DNA from: Sphingobacteriales bacterium
GTDB lineage: Bacteria; Bacteroidota; Bacteroidia; Chitinophagales; Chitinophagaceae
DNA: 64,000 nucleotides
Assembly (NCBI GenBank): GCA_016200915.1
Contig: JACQDV010000055.1
Coordinates: 62,001 to 126,000 of the forward strand
Direction: 5' to 3'
Below the pieces are notes generated by a model. The model made no database searches. It saw only the letters and a list, made by a program, of their open reading frames with translations, and was not told the origin of the DNA. Below, piece by piece: positions 15,478 to 24,481 of this stretch. The position numbers and the translations under genes were made by a program. The number at the start of each line of letters is the position of its first letter. Position 1 is the first letter of the stretch.

Positions 15478-15526
15478 CCCGTGGAGAAACGGGCTTTACA
15501 ATTTTCCAACGGGAACACCACTTCCC
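15478..15526 (-). other. Two small hairpins in the rpmH leader
   Basis: CCCGT/ACGGG (15478-15482 with 15489-15493) and GGGAA/TTCCC (15511-15515 with 15522-15526) would fold in the untranslated leader between the candidate promoter and rpmH. Ribosomal protein leaders are often regulated, but no known motif is recognised. Confidence 0.3.
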
Positions 15527-15545
15527 ATTGTTTGTGAAAGGACGG

Positions 15546-15553
15546 CAAAGGTA
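15546..15553 (-). promoter_or_regulatory. Candidate -7 promoter element of rpmH
   Basis: The minus strand reads TACCTTTG followed by CCG, an exact TAnnTTTG element. The same TACCTTTGC core appears upstream of uppS (21408-21415) and of the sugar kinase (43817-43824). A convincing -33 TTG is not visible. Confidence 0.45.
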
Positions 15554-15659
15554 AGGGTTGAACCCGAGATTTAAGAGGATAAAAAGAGAATTTTTAAATA
15601 CGAGCTGCGGTTCTTTGTGGCATCCTGGTTGCGTCGCAATCCGTTCATCTCCAGAGCTA

Positions 15660-16493
15660 CTATTGAGCCTCTAAATCAAGATGTTTGGAACTAACACCTG
15701 TTCCATAAAACAGGGTGGCATGGTAATCAAAATCTTCTGTAGAGTCAGTGGTATAAAAAATTTGCAGGGCATTTTTGCTGATTCGCTGGTCCATTTCCGG
15801 ATGACGTTGCAGGTAATCAACCAGACTATTGGCCACAATTTCTCCCTGTGATAATATGGCCATATCAGCCGGTGAATACTCTTTTATCTTATCCATCAAC
15901 AACGGATAATGAGTGCAGGCCAAAAGTATGGTATCAATCATCGGCGATTGTGCCAGCAGACCATGAATATATTTTTTTACAAAAAAATCAGCGCCTTTGG
16001 TATGATGTTCATTGTTCTCAATTAAAGGCACCAGCATGGGGCAAGCTTGTTGAAACACTTCTGCTTCCGGGAAGAATTTTTCTATTTCAATTGGGTATGA
16101 TTTTGAAGTCACTGTTCCATTAGTAGCCAATATTCCAACCTGTTTACTGTTTGAGTAATTACCAATCACTTCAGTAGTTGGCCGTATAACACCCAATACT
16201 CTTTTGCTGGCATCTATTTTTGCGAGATCATTCTGCTGGATAGTTCTTAATGCTTTTGCTGAAGCGGTATTGCAGGCAAGAATAACCAGCGGACAATTTT
16301 GTTTAAAGAACCATTGCACACATTGCAGAGTGTAGCGATAAACAGTTTCAAATGAACGTGGGCCATAAGGAGCCCTTGCATTATCACCTAAATAAATATA
16401 ATCATACTGTGGTAGTTGCTTTACAATTTCATTCATTACAGTGAGGCCACCATAACCTGAATCAAAAATTCCTATCGGGCTGTTTCCATTCAT
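15660..16493 (-). CDS. murI: Glutamate racemase
   Basis: A 277-residue protein with the two catalytic cysteines of the family in LACNTASAKA and LLACTHYPLL. The N-terminal GIFDSGYGGLTVM and YLGDNARAPYG segments bind D-glutamate and are typical of MurI. It interconverts L- and D-glutamate for peptidoglycan precursor synthesis in the cytoplasm. It is separated from the two ompH genes by a terminator-like hairpin at 16508-16542. Confidence 0.93.
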   Translation of the reverse strand: MNGNSPIGIFDSGYGGLTVMNEIVKQLPQYDYIYLGDNARAPYGPRSFETVYRYTLQCVQWFFKQNCPLVILACNTASAKALRTIQQNDLAKIDASKRVLGVIRPTTEVIGNYSNSKQVGILATNGTVTSKSYPIEIEKFFPEAEVFQQACPMLVPLIENNEHHTKGADFFVKKYIHGLLAQSPMIDTILLACTHYPLLMDKIKEYSPADMAILSQGEIVANSLVDYLQRHPEMDQRISKNALQIFYTTDSTEDFDYHATLFYGTGVSSKHLDLEAQ

Positions 16494-16507
16494 TGTTTAG
16501 TAAAAAT

Positions 16508-16542
16508 AAAAAAGTCACTCCATGTGAAGTGACATTTTTTAT
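16508..16542. terminator. Bidirectional terminator-like hairpin between ompH and murI
   Basis: AAAGTCACT and AGTGACATT form the stem around GTCACT/AGTGAC (16514-16519 and 16528-16533), with A and T tracts on either side. It could end the OmpH transcript on the minus strand. Confidence 0.6.
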
Positions 16543-16557
16543 TATTGAGTTTCTTAA

Positions 16558-17106
16558 TTAGTTATTCGTTTTAGGCACTGCGGGTTTTGCTGCAGGAGCA
16601 TCCACAATACCGAGTTTCTTTTTCACCAATGGTAACAGATCATCTGCTTCAGGCTGAACTAATAAAGCATCTTTTGCAAATACATAGGTATATCCACCTG
16701 CTTTTGCCACTTCTTTAATAGTGGTTACCGCTTTGTTCACAACAGGTTTCATTAACTCATTTCTTTTTTCAGTAACCATGTTCTGGTAGTTCTGCTGAAA
16801 GTTATTGAGTTCTCCTGCCAGTTTTTCTAAATCAGACTCTTTTGCCTTACGCACAGCAGGAGATAACTTTGGTGAATCAACCTTAAACGAGCTATCTTTT
16901 GCTAAATATTCTTTCAGCGTTTCAGTATAGTTAATTTGAAGTGAGCTATCATAAGAAGCCAGTTCACCTTGTAATTTTTTAATTTCTGGCATAACAGATA
17001 AAACTTCGTCAACGCTTACATAACCAATTTTATTCTGGGCATTCACGTTGCTGCCGAAAACCAGCATAGCCATTACCGTCAAAACCAGTGTAGAAACCTT
17101 TTTCAT
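16558..17106 (-). CDS. OmpH/Skp family periplasmic chaperone-like protein (second copy)
   Basis: A 182-residue protein with a signal peptide (VSTLVLTVMAMLVFGSNVNA). After it IGYVSVDEVLSVMPE matches the start of OmpH/Skp proteins. A long coiled-coil of Lys/Glu/Gln-rich helices follows, and the C-terminus returns to a beta-strand (GYTYVFAKDALLV). A Pro-rich tail ends the protein. Skp-type chaperones hold outer-membrane proteins on their way to BamA. It is paired with a homologue and bamA on the same strand. Confidence 0.88.
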   Translation of the reverse strand: MKKVSTLVLTVMAMLVFGSNVNAQNKIGYVSVDEVLSVMPEIKKLQGELASYDSSLQINYTETLKEYLAKDSSFKVDSPKLSPAVRKAKESDLEKLAGELNNFQQNYQNMVTEKRNELMKPVVNKAVTTIKEVAKAGGYTYVFAKDALLVQPEADDLLPLVKKKLGIVDAPAAKPAVPKTNN

Positions 17107-17190
17107 TGTTTGTTGTGTTTGATTTATTTTTTTAGTTGTTCTAAATGCTTGCTTAGTTGTCCGTACAAAATCGTTTCACATCACTTTAAC

Positions 17191-17706
17191 TTATTTTGTT
17201 ACCCCCAGCATTTTCAAAATATCATCACTCTTATCTAATTTAGGGTCGGCAAAGATAACGGTAATTCCTTCACTTTTATCCAAAACAAAATCAAAAGACC
17301 GCTCCGTAGCCATTTTTTGTACGGCATTGTAAACCTTATCCTGTATGGGTTTTATCAGTTCCTGGCGTTTATGAAACAAATCGCCCTCAAAACCAAAGCG
17401 TTTCTTTTGCAGGTCACGCAATTCCTTTTCTTTATTGTATATCTCGTCCTCTCTCTTCTTCTTTAGCTCATCACTCAGCATCACCTGTTCTGCTTCAAAA
17501 TTCTTGTACATTTTTTCCAGCTCGGCTGATTTCTGGTCAATTTCTTTCTGCCATAAATCACTGGTTTCATCCAGTTTTTTTTGAGCGTCTTTATAGTCAG
17601 GTAATTTTTCTAAAATGTATTTAGAATCAATAATAGCATAACGCTGTGCATTGGCAGAAAAAGCCGCCAGCCACAACAAACAAGCTACGAGCAGGACCTT
17701 TTTCAT
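17191..17706 (-). CDS. OmpH/Skp family periplasmic chaperone-like protein (first copy)
   Basis: A 171-residue protein with a signal peptide (VLLVACLLWLAAFSANA), then QRYAIIDSKYILEKLPDYKDA, a long Lys/Glu coiled-coil, and a C-terminal strand SFDFVLDKSEGITVIF. It has the same layout as the neighbouring 182-residue copy but a distinct sequence. It lies 45 bp downstream of bamA in the minus-strand operon. The pair probably works with BamA in outer-membrane protein assembly. Confidence 0.88.
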   Translation of the reverse strand: MKKVLLVACLLWLAAFSANAQRYAIIDSKYILEKLPDYKDAQKKLDETSDLWQKEIDQKSAELEKMYKNFEAEQVMLSDELKKKREDEIYNKEKELRDLQKKRFGFEGDLFHKRQELIKPIQDKVYNAVQKMATERSFDFVLDKSEGITVIFADPKLDKSDDILKMLGVTK

Positions 17707-17751
17707 GATGATAATTTTATGAATGATAAATTATATATTGATCAATTTATA

Positions 17752-20496
17752 TTATTCCGGTTCGTAACCAAGCATAAAGGTAAAGCTGGCTGCATCTTTA
17801 AGTTTACCGCCTGGTTTTAACCTGTCTAACCCTACTCCATAATCAAATCCCAGCAAACCAAACATTGGCAGGAAGAAACGCATACCCACGCCTACACTGC
17901 GACGCAATTTAAATGGATTGTAATCTTTAAAATCATACCATCCGTTAGCTGCTTCAAAAAAAGTTAGTCCGTAAATAGTACTGCTTGGGTTGGTACTAAA
18001 CGGATAGCGCATTTCCAAAACATATTTATTAAAGATGGTAAAGTATTTATTAGTGCTGGTTTGATCCGGTGAATTAACCCTTGGGTCAGAGTTATCATAT
18101 ACAGGATAACCTCTTTGTGCAATGATGTCGTATCCAATAATACCAAAGTTATTTTGTAACCCTGCATTACCTAACTGGAATCGCTCAAATGGTGAAATAC
18201 CAAGGAAACTGCTGTATTTACCAAGAAAGCCAAATTTAGCAGCAGCCTTTAACACAAACTGCCTGTTTTTATCAGCACCCATGGGTTTGCCAATAGGCAC
18301 ATACCATTCTCCGTTGAAACGCCATTTATGATATTCAACCCATTTATAGGAATCAGCAACATCTGTATATTTATCCCTCGCCCTGAAGTAGGAATATGGA
18401 GGAGTAAACTGCACATTTAAACTAAAATTAGAACCACTGCGTGGGAATATTGGCTGATCAATAGATGTTCTTGATAAACCCAACCGGAAACTAATATTAT
18501 TAAACTGCCCGTCTCTAACATTTAGTTGCTGGAATGCCGGGTAATTTTTTAGTGAATAGCTGGTGTAGTTTACAGCATATACTAAACTAAAATAATCATC
18601 AGGCCATTTCAATTGTTTACCAAGTGAAATACCAATGTTCTGAGATTTCAGGTATGAAGAGTCAGCATATCGTTTATTGGGCAACCCTGTATATGGATCA
18701 AACGCATTTGAAAACTTAGTATTATAATAGTTAATACTAAACGAATTTCTTTTTTTACCTCCTAACCATGGTTCGGTAAATGAAAAATTATAAGAACGAA
18801 AAGCCCGGCCGTTAGATTGAACACGAAGACTTAACTTTTGCCCATCACCGGTTGGTAATGGACCCCAGGCAGATTTTTTCCAGATATTTTTTACCGAGAA
18901 GTTATTGAAAGAAACACCCAGTGTACCTGTTAAACCAATGCTACCACCCCAGCCTGCAGAAAGTTCCAGCTGATCAGCTGATTTTTCTTCAACGGAATAT
19001 TTAATATCCACTGTTCCGGTTTCCGGGTGAGGGTCGAAATTCATTCCCAGTTTTTCCTGGTTAAAATAACCAAGGTTCACAATTTCACGTTGTGAGCGGA
19101 TGAGGTCGCTACGACTAAACTTTTCTCCCGGAATAGTTCTTAATTCACGCCTTATAACATGTTCTTTTGTTTTGTCGTTTCCTTCGATAGTAATTTTGTC
19201 AATAGTAGCTTGTGGTCCTTCCTGAATCCTGATCTCGTAATCAATAGTATCACTATAAACAGAAGTTTCTACAGGATTGGCCTGGAAGAAAAGATAACCA
19301 TCATCCTGGTATAAAGATCCAACGTCACCACCTTCGCCCCCACCCTTACCAAGGCGTTTACTAAGCGTTTCAAGATTATATGTATCTCCTTTATTAATTC
19401 CAAGCACTAAGCTTAGTATGGAATCTTTATATTTTGTATTTCCTTTCCAGCTAATATTTCCGAAGTAATATTTTCTTCCTTCTTCTACTTTAAAATCTAT
19501 ATTAAGATTATTTTTCTTAGTGATATACTGTGTGTCGGCCACAATCACTGCATCCCGATAACCTAAAGAGTTATAATATCCCAATAATTTCTCCCTGTCT
19601 TCTTCGTATTTCTTTTTGCTAAATTTTGCTGAACTAAACAATTTAAACCTGAACCAGGGATCAAGAAACTGTTTTGTTTTACTTAATGAAAGAAATCCTG
19701 CTTCCTTAAGATATTGCCTGAAATTGATGGCCGATTTTTTTCCATATACTGATTGGGTAGTGTCGGGGGAAAGAGTGAAGTGGCTCATTTCCTTAGTTCC
19801 CTTTAATTGTTTTTTTAATTTATTTTCAGGAACAGTATTTCCAACAAATGTGATATTACCAATGCGAACTTTTCTACCCTTATTAATTGTGAAAGTAAGA
19901 ATTGATAAACCCGCAGCTGTACCATCAATTGATTCCAGTACATTAACATTTACTTCCTGGTATCCTTTATCAAAATAAAATTTTTTAATATTTTCAACAG
20001 CTGTCCTTCTTCGGTTTTCTGTTATTACCTGGCTTTTGGCAATTCCAATTTTCCCCTCCAAATCATCTTGTTCCCCTTTTCTAATTCCGTTAAAAATTAC
20101 TTTACTTAACCTGGGTCTTTCCTGAACATTAAACTCTACATAAATTACACTGCCATCCAGTTTAGTAATATATAGCTCGATGTTATTAAAGAGGTTTTGC
20201 TTCCAGAGATTGTTAATAGCTTTGGCAAAATTATCGCCACCGGGAATTACTACTTCATCCCCTACAGCCATACCCGAAATAGAAACAACTAATGCTTCAT
20301 CGTAATAGCGGTTGCCGGTAATTTTTATACCGCCAATAGTATATTTCTTGGGAACTTTTGCATTAAATATATTGAGTAATTCGGGGTCAATTGATGATGC
20401 AGGAGCAGCTGTATCTGCAGGATTTTGCGAATAACCGTTAACTGCATAACATGATACAAAAAAAACAATCAATAAACTTCTATAGAGCTGTTGCAT
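17752..20496 (-). CDS. bamA: Outer membrane protein assembly factor BamA
   Basis: About 914 residues from the preferred ATG at 20496. A longer frame from 20535 adds 13 residues before the signal peptide (MQQLYRSLLIVFFVSCYAVN). The N-terminal half contains repeated POTRA-type domains with TIGGIKITGNRYYDEAL, KVIFNGIRKGEQDD and TIDKITIEGNDKTKEHVI segments. From about residue 500 it is a beta-barrel rich in aromatic strands (LSAGWGGSIGLTG ... FSFTEPWLGGKKRNSF). BamA folds and inserts outer-membrane proteins. The last residues read LGYEPE rather than ending on an aromatic, unusual for the family. Confidence 0.94.
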   Translation of the reverse strand: MQQLYRSLLIVFFVSCYAVNGYSQNPADTAAPASSIDPELLNIFNAKVPKKYTIGGIKITGNRYYDEALVVSISGMAVGDEVVIPGGDNFAKAINNLWKQNLFNNIELYITKLDGSVIYVEFNVQERPRLSKVIFNGIRKGEQDDLEGKIGIAKSQVITENRRRTAVENIKKFYFDKGYQEVNVNVLESIDGTAAGLSILTFTINKGRKVRIGNITFVGNTVPENKLKKQLKGTKEMSHFTLSPDTTQSVYGKKSAINFRQYLKEAGFLSLSKTKQFLDPWFRFKLFSSAKFSKKKYEEDREKLLGYYNSLGYRDAVIVADTQYITKKNNLNIDFKVEEGRKYYFGNISWKGNTKYKDSILSLVLGINKGDTYNLETLSKRLGKGGGEGGDVGSLYQDDGYLFFQANPVETSVYSDTIDYEIRIQEGPQATIDKITIEGNDKTKEHVIRRELRTIPGEKFSRSDLIRSQREIVNLGYFNQEKLGMNFDPHPETGTVDIKYSVEEKSADQLELSAGWGGSIGLTGTLGVSFNNFSVKNIWKKSAWGPLPTGDGQKLSLRVQSNGRAFRSYNFSFTEPWLGGKKRNSFSINYYNTKFSNAFDPYTGLPNKRYADSSYLKSQNIGISLGKQLKWPDDYFSLVYAVNYTSYSLKNYPAFQQLNVRDGQFNNISFRLGLSRTSIDQPIFPRSGSNFSLNVQFTPPYSYFRARDKYTDVADSYKWVEYHKWRFNGEWYVPIGKPMGADKNRQFVLKAAAKFGFLGKYSSFLGISPFERFQLGNAGLQNNFGIIGYDIIAQRGYPVYDNSDPRVNSPDQTSTNKYFTIFNKYVLEMRYPFSTNPSSTIYGLTFFEAANGWYDFKDYNPFKLRRSVGVGMRFFLPMFGLLGFDYGVGLDRLKPGGKLKDAASFTFMLGYEPE

Positions 20497-20582
20497 TGGT
20501 TTATTATTCGGTGGCAAATTAACGGGTATAATCAAAACTGTATGTTAAAAAACCTGTTGCATTTAGTGCAAATTCAGGCTGG

Positions 20583-21353
20583 TTAAGAGATTGCTGTTTT
20601 TTCTTGTTGTGAAATCTGATCCCCGGTTTTTCCAAACCGTCTTTCCCGCTGCTGAAAATCTATAATGGCTTCATATAAATTTTCTTTTCTGAAATCGGGC
20701 CATCTTACCTGTGTGAAATACAACTCGGCATAGGCCAACTGGTACAAAAGAAAATTACTGATCCGATATTCACCACTGGTACGAACCATTAATTCAGGAT
20801 CAGGAAATTCTTTTGTGGCGAGGTAATCTTTTATTGAATCCTGGTCAATTTCATAGGGTTGCAGTTTCCCTGCTTTTACATCGGCTGCTATATTTTTTAT
20901 GGCATTTACAATTTCCCAGCGACTGCTATAACTCAATGCCATTACCAAATTAAGCCCCGTGTTATGACTGGTTTCATCTAATGCTTCTTTCAACTCATTT
21001 CTTGCATAATCGGGCAGCATATTCATATCACCTATTACATGCAGTTTAATGTTGTTTTTATTAAGTGTAGTTACTTCCTTCCTTATTGTATCAACCAGCA
21101 ACTCCATTAAACCTGTTACTTCTTCAACAGGTCTGTCCCAATTTTCTGTTGAGAAAGCGTAAAGAGTTAAATAACCGATGCCCAATTCAGCACAACCTTC
21201 TACAATATTTCTTACACTCTCTACTCCGTGAAAGTGTCCAAAAAGCCTGTCCTGTCCCTGCTCTTTTGCCCAACGCCCATTACCATCCATGATGATGGCA
21301 ATATGCCGGGGGAGCTTTTCCATATCTATTTTTTCCTTCAAACTCATGCTCAA
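20583..21353 (-). CDS. uppS: Isoprenyl transferase (undecaprenyl pyrophosphate synthase)
   Basis: A 256-residue cis-prenyltransferase. IAIIMDGNGRWAKEQGQDRLFGH is the substrate-binding N-terminal motif (Asp and Gly-Asn-Gly), followed by TLYAFSTENWDRP and the C-terminal LMVRTSGEYRISNFLLYQLAYAEL. It makes the C55 lipid carrier for cell-wall synthesis, consistent with bamA and murI on the same strand. It opens the minus-strand group from a TACCTTTG element at 21408-21415. The alternative starts (Met3, Met11) do not affect the conserved region. Confidence 0.94.
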   Translation of the reverse strand: MSMSLKEKIDMEKLPRHIAIIMDGNGRWAKEQGQDRLFGHFHGVESVRNIVEGCAELGIGYLTLYAFSTENWDRPVEEVTGLMELLVDTIRKEVTTLNKNNIKLHVIGDMNMLPDYARNELKEALDETSHNTGLNLVMALSYSSRWEIVNAIKNIAADVKAGKLQPYEIDQDSIKDYLATKEFPDPELMVRTSGEYRISNFLLYQLAYAELYFTQVRWPDFRKENLYEAIIDFQQRERRFGKTGDQISQQEKTAIS

Positions 21354-21407
21354 TTAATTAATTGAAAGCTTAAGACAAACCATTCAAACCCTTTTTAGAA
21401 GGGACGG

Positions 21408-21415
21408 CAAAGGTA
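21408..21415 (-). promoter_or_regulatory. Candidate -7 promoter element of the uppS-bamA-ompH operon
   Basis: The minus strand reads TTACCTTTGCCG, an exact TAnnTTTG match about 55 bp upstream of uppS. A CAA (minus TTG) at 21442-21444 is 26 bp away, slightly beyond the usual spacing. Confidence 0.45.
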
Positions 21416-21453
21416 AGAAAATTAAGGTTCGGCGGTGACTTCAAATAATTAAA

Positions 21454-21478
21454 AAAACCCTCCGTTAGGGAGGGTTTT
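21454..21478 (-). terminator. Terminator after the SusE gene
   Basis: AAAACCCTCC (21454-21463) and GGAGGGTTTT (21469-21478) form a 10-bp stem with a short loop. On the minus strand the stem is flanked by T residues, ending the SusCDEE transcript just after the stop at 21497. Confidence 0.75.
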
Positions 21479-21496
21479 AATAATATAACATTTAGT

Positions 21497-23347
21497 TTAG
21501 TTAATCGTGTAGGTTTGGTTGTATTCATCAACCGTAATAGTATATGTTCCGGCTGAAACAGCAATATTGGCTCCACCCTGCGAAATTTTTCCACCACTGC
21601 CGCCGTAATTAAAGTCCCAGCTTCCTTTTAGTACAATAAATTTAATTTCACCGGCTGTAAGCGTTACTGAACCCTGCCATACTCCATTACCCATATATGC
21701 AAGCGGAGGTCTTTGGGTATCATTCTGTGATGCATTGTTATCCCATCCGCCAAGAGTAGCACTACCAATTACATACATAGCTCCGTTGGAAAGAGAATAC
21801 TTGATATTGTTTTTATCACTACCATCCCATATTACCCTGTATTTACCTGCAGAGGCAATGTTTGGCATATTATCAGCATTCACTACCAAACTTGATCCTG
21901 AAGCACCGAGAGAACCGTAGCTTCTTGTATTGGTAACATTGATATCTCCATTGTTCCAGGAATCATTATCAATCATTTTCCATCCGTCAGCAGCAAAATC
22001 ATATATGCCAAGGAACTGGTCTCTGGCAATATACGCCATGGCAGATGTTGGGAAAACACTTGGAGGGTTCCAACCCACACCAGTTACTGCTCCGCCAACA
22101 AAACCCATACGACCTAATCTTATATCGTACTTAAGATTAGTTCTGTCAATGCTTATTCTGTAAATCCCGGCTGTATCAACTTTAAAATTATTATTACCGC
22201 CTGGCACAAGATTACCAGCTCCATCCTGGCCCCAATTAACATCCCATGAACGACCCTGAGTTATTTTAAACTGGTCGTTGGCGTTTAAGTAAGCATAGGT
22301 ATAGTACAATTGATTTGTTGTTCTTGTATCTCTTATTAACTCTGGTGCAGTTGGAGGATCCCAGTTGTTACCAAGATTTTGTGATGCCTGGTAACCTCCC
22401 GGCATATATAATCTGATTGTATTAACCCGAATTACATAAAGAGAGTTTGCAGGTGCCCAAATAATATGAATACCTGGTATTGGAGTAACAGTACTTGAAT
22501 AAGAACTGGCTTTTACTGTCCAGCTGAGTTTAACTGTTGCTGTAAGATCTGATGTGATATATTTTGTAATAGAATCACTCAGTGCTTTAGTAGAAATATT
22601 AATAAAGGTGTCTTTAGCAGAATTTCCTGGTGTAACAGAAAACAGTGGGGCTTTAGTTACATCAGGCTGAATAATATTTCCGTTGCCATCTTTTGCTTCG
22701 GCATAAAACTGAACAGAAAATTTAGGCGGATTAACCGATGGCCTTGCAACCGTTGGTTTTGTCCAGTTGAATGTAAGCATATTTGAAGCAGATGCCGGAT
22801 CGTAATAAGTAGTAGAAGTAGATGAAGGCAACCCAATTAATGAGAATGGAAATGTAATTCCATCTCTGTTATAAAGAATATTGATTGTATATACATCCTG
22901 GCTTCTTGCAGTTGTTTTTCCATCTTCAGCAACAACTGACCACAACATTTCGAAAGGTGCCTGATCACTGGTAGGCAGCGGGAAACCTGCTTTTTCCATT
23001 GCGGCTTTCAGACTTGCATAAGTTAAAGACAATTTGGTAGCAGTACCATTATTGTCAGAAGCAATGGATAAACTGGGTGCGTCTATATTACCACCTGCTG
23101 TTTTACCAACTGCTACCCATTTATAAGTAATAGGCGACCCTGTATTAGAGGTGGCAGGAGACCAGGTTAATACTACCGGAGTATTACCCAGGGCAGGGTT
23201 AATATTAATTGATGTACCAGTAAATGGCAACAATAATCTGAGTCCTGTTGAATTTATAGCCGGATCAGCAGCCAGCTGAAACGGGTCCTTACGGCATCCC
23301 ATTACAGTAATCAGCAGCAGTATAAATAAATAGCTAAGCTTTTTCAT
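21497..23347 (-). CDS. SusE/SusF-type outer-membrane lipoprotein
   Basis: A 616-residue lipoprotein (ITVMGC lipobox). Residues 35-150 form the SusE-like immunoglobulin domain (VLTWSPATSNTGSPITYKW). Later segments contain repeated starch-binding-like modules marked by YMPGGYQ, FKITQGRSWDVNWG and a final GGWDNNASQNDTQRPPL...SWDFNYG repeat. These proteins sit on the cell surface beside SusC/SusD and bind glycan without cleaving it. It is the last gene of the PUL, ends at a terminator and follows a second, shorter SusE homologue. Confidence 0.87.
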   Translation of the reverse strand: MKKLSYLFILLLITVMGCRKDPFQLAADPAINSTGLRLLLPFTGTSININPALGNTPVVLTWSPATSNTGSPITYKWVAVGKTAGGNIDAPSLSIASDNNGTATKLSLTYASLKAAMEKAGFPLPTSDQAPFEMLWSVVAEDGKTTARSQDVYTINILYNRDGITFPFSLIGLPSSTSTTYYDPASASNMLTFNWTKPTVARPSVNPPKFSVQFYAEAKDGNGNIIQPDVTKAPLFSVTPGNSAKDTFINISTKALSDSITKYITSDLTATVKLSWTVKASSYSSTVTPIPGIHIIWAPANSLYVIRVNTIRLYMPGGYQASQNLGNNWDPPTAPELIRDTRTTNQLYYTYAYLNANDQFKITQGRSWDVNWGQDGAGNLVPGGNNNFKVDTAGIYRISIDRTNLKYDIRLGRMGFVGGAVTGVGWNPPSVFPTSAMAYIARDQFLGIYDFAADGWKMIDNDSWNNGDINVTNTRSYGSLGASGSSLVVNADNMPNIASAGKYRVIWDGSDKNNIKYSLSNGAMYVIGSATLGGWDNNASQNDTQRPPLAYMGNGVWQGSVTLTAGEIKFIVLKGSWDFNYGGSGGKISQGGANIAVSAGTYTITVDEYNQTYTIN

Positions 23348-23378
23348 TTTATTCTATTTAGAAATTATGGTCGGTTTT

Positions 23379-24449
23379 TTACTGTTTGGTTATTTTATAA
23401 CTGAAGTTTTCATTGCCTGATAATATCAGTTCCACTTTATATGTTCCGGCGCCGTTTGGCACTTTGAGGTTTGGCCCATCATATTTTAATGTTTTTCCAC
23501 CGGCAAGAGTAGCACTACCGCCATCACCAAAGTTTACAGGCCAGTCATGGTTAGAACGAAACTTAAATTCATCATCTGCCATAGTAAGTGTTTTTGACCA
23601 GACTTTTGTACCTTGATCATAAACCATATCAACATCATTCCCTACATTCCAGCCACCTACAGCAGCGCCAATTATTGACCATCCTGCGGTAAGAGGAGTA
23701 ATTATATATGTTCCGGGTAATGTAGTTTGGTCAACCTGGATCCTGTATGTACCTACAGATGCAACTTTAAAATTAGGACCTTTAACCTGTAAGTTACCAC
23801 CGCCGCCATCACCATAATCCGTATCCCAGTTTCCTTTAGGGGTAATTTTAAATTCCAGTTGAGAAGGATCAGTTAAGGTTATATAACCATCATATTTTTT
23901 GGGTGCTGTTTGAGAATAGGCCCATATACGGGTAGCCGATGCAGGGTCCCATCCCTGGTAGCCACCCGGTATGTATAATGATGGTGGCTCCAATGAATAT
24001 GGCGTTCCTGTTACAGAAACTGTATTTGAATAAACAGCAGCAACACTTGTACCGGTTAAAACTGCTTTCACCCGCATTATTACACCACCGGGTTGATCTG
24101 CGGTATTACCAGTTCCCAGAAAGGCAGTATTAAGTTCCAGTTGAGTAAACTCTTTTGCCCTGTCTGTACCAATAGATACTTCATATGGACTGGCAAAGTT
24201 TCCACCTGTTTTGTCAACCTGAAGCGTATAGCCTACTGCAGAAGGGTATCCGAATTGAGCAGCACTCCATGCCGCTTTTAATGCATTGGATGATCCCGTT
24301 GCTTTTGCCATAGTAACAGTGCTGGAAGATAGCGTTAATGCAGGCGATGCGCCGCTCTCCAGGTAAACTTTGTTTTCATCTTTTTTACATGACCAAAGCA
24401 CCAATGGAGCCAGGGTGATGAAGAAAAGTTTTATAAAACCTGTTTTCAT
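23379..24449 (-). CDS. SusE-type outer-membrane lipoprotein
   Basis: A 356-residue lipoprotein (APLVLWSC lipobox). An N-terminal SusE immunoglobulin-like domain (TMAKATGSSNALKAAWSAA) is followed by two glycan-binding-like repeats, each with NWDTDYGDGGGGNL or DWPVNFGDGGSATL. These resemble the modules of the neighbouring 616-residue protein. The role is surface binding of starch-like glucans. It is 33 bp downstream of the SusD gene in the same operon. Confidence 0.87.
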   Translation of the reverse strand: MKTGFIKLFFITLAPLVLWSCKKDENKVYLESGASPALTLSSSTVTMAKATGSSNALKAAWSAAQFGYPSAVGYTLQVDKTGGNFASPYEVSIGTDRAKEFTQLELNTAFLGTGNTADQPGGVIMRVKAVLTGTSVAAVYSNTVSVTGTPYSLEPPSLYIPGGYQGWDPASATRIWAYSQTAPKKYDGYITLTDPSQLEFKITPKGNWDTDYGDGGGGNLQVKGPNFKVASVGTYRIQVDQTTLPGTYIITPLTAGWSIIGAAVGGWNVGNDVDMVYDQGTKVWSKTLTMADDEFKFRSNHDWPVNFGDGGSATLAGGKTLKYDGPNLKVPNGAGTYKVELILSGNENFSYKITKQ

Positions 24450-24481
24450 ATAATGAGTTTTATTTTGTTGTAGTTTGAAGA

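Noticed and set aside
20497-20535. N-terminal extension of BamA
   Set aside because: The 13 extra residues precede a normal signal peptide; the ATG at 20496 is a better start.
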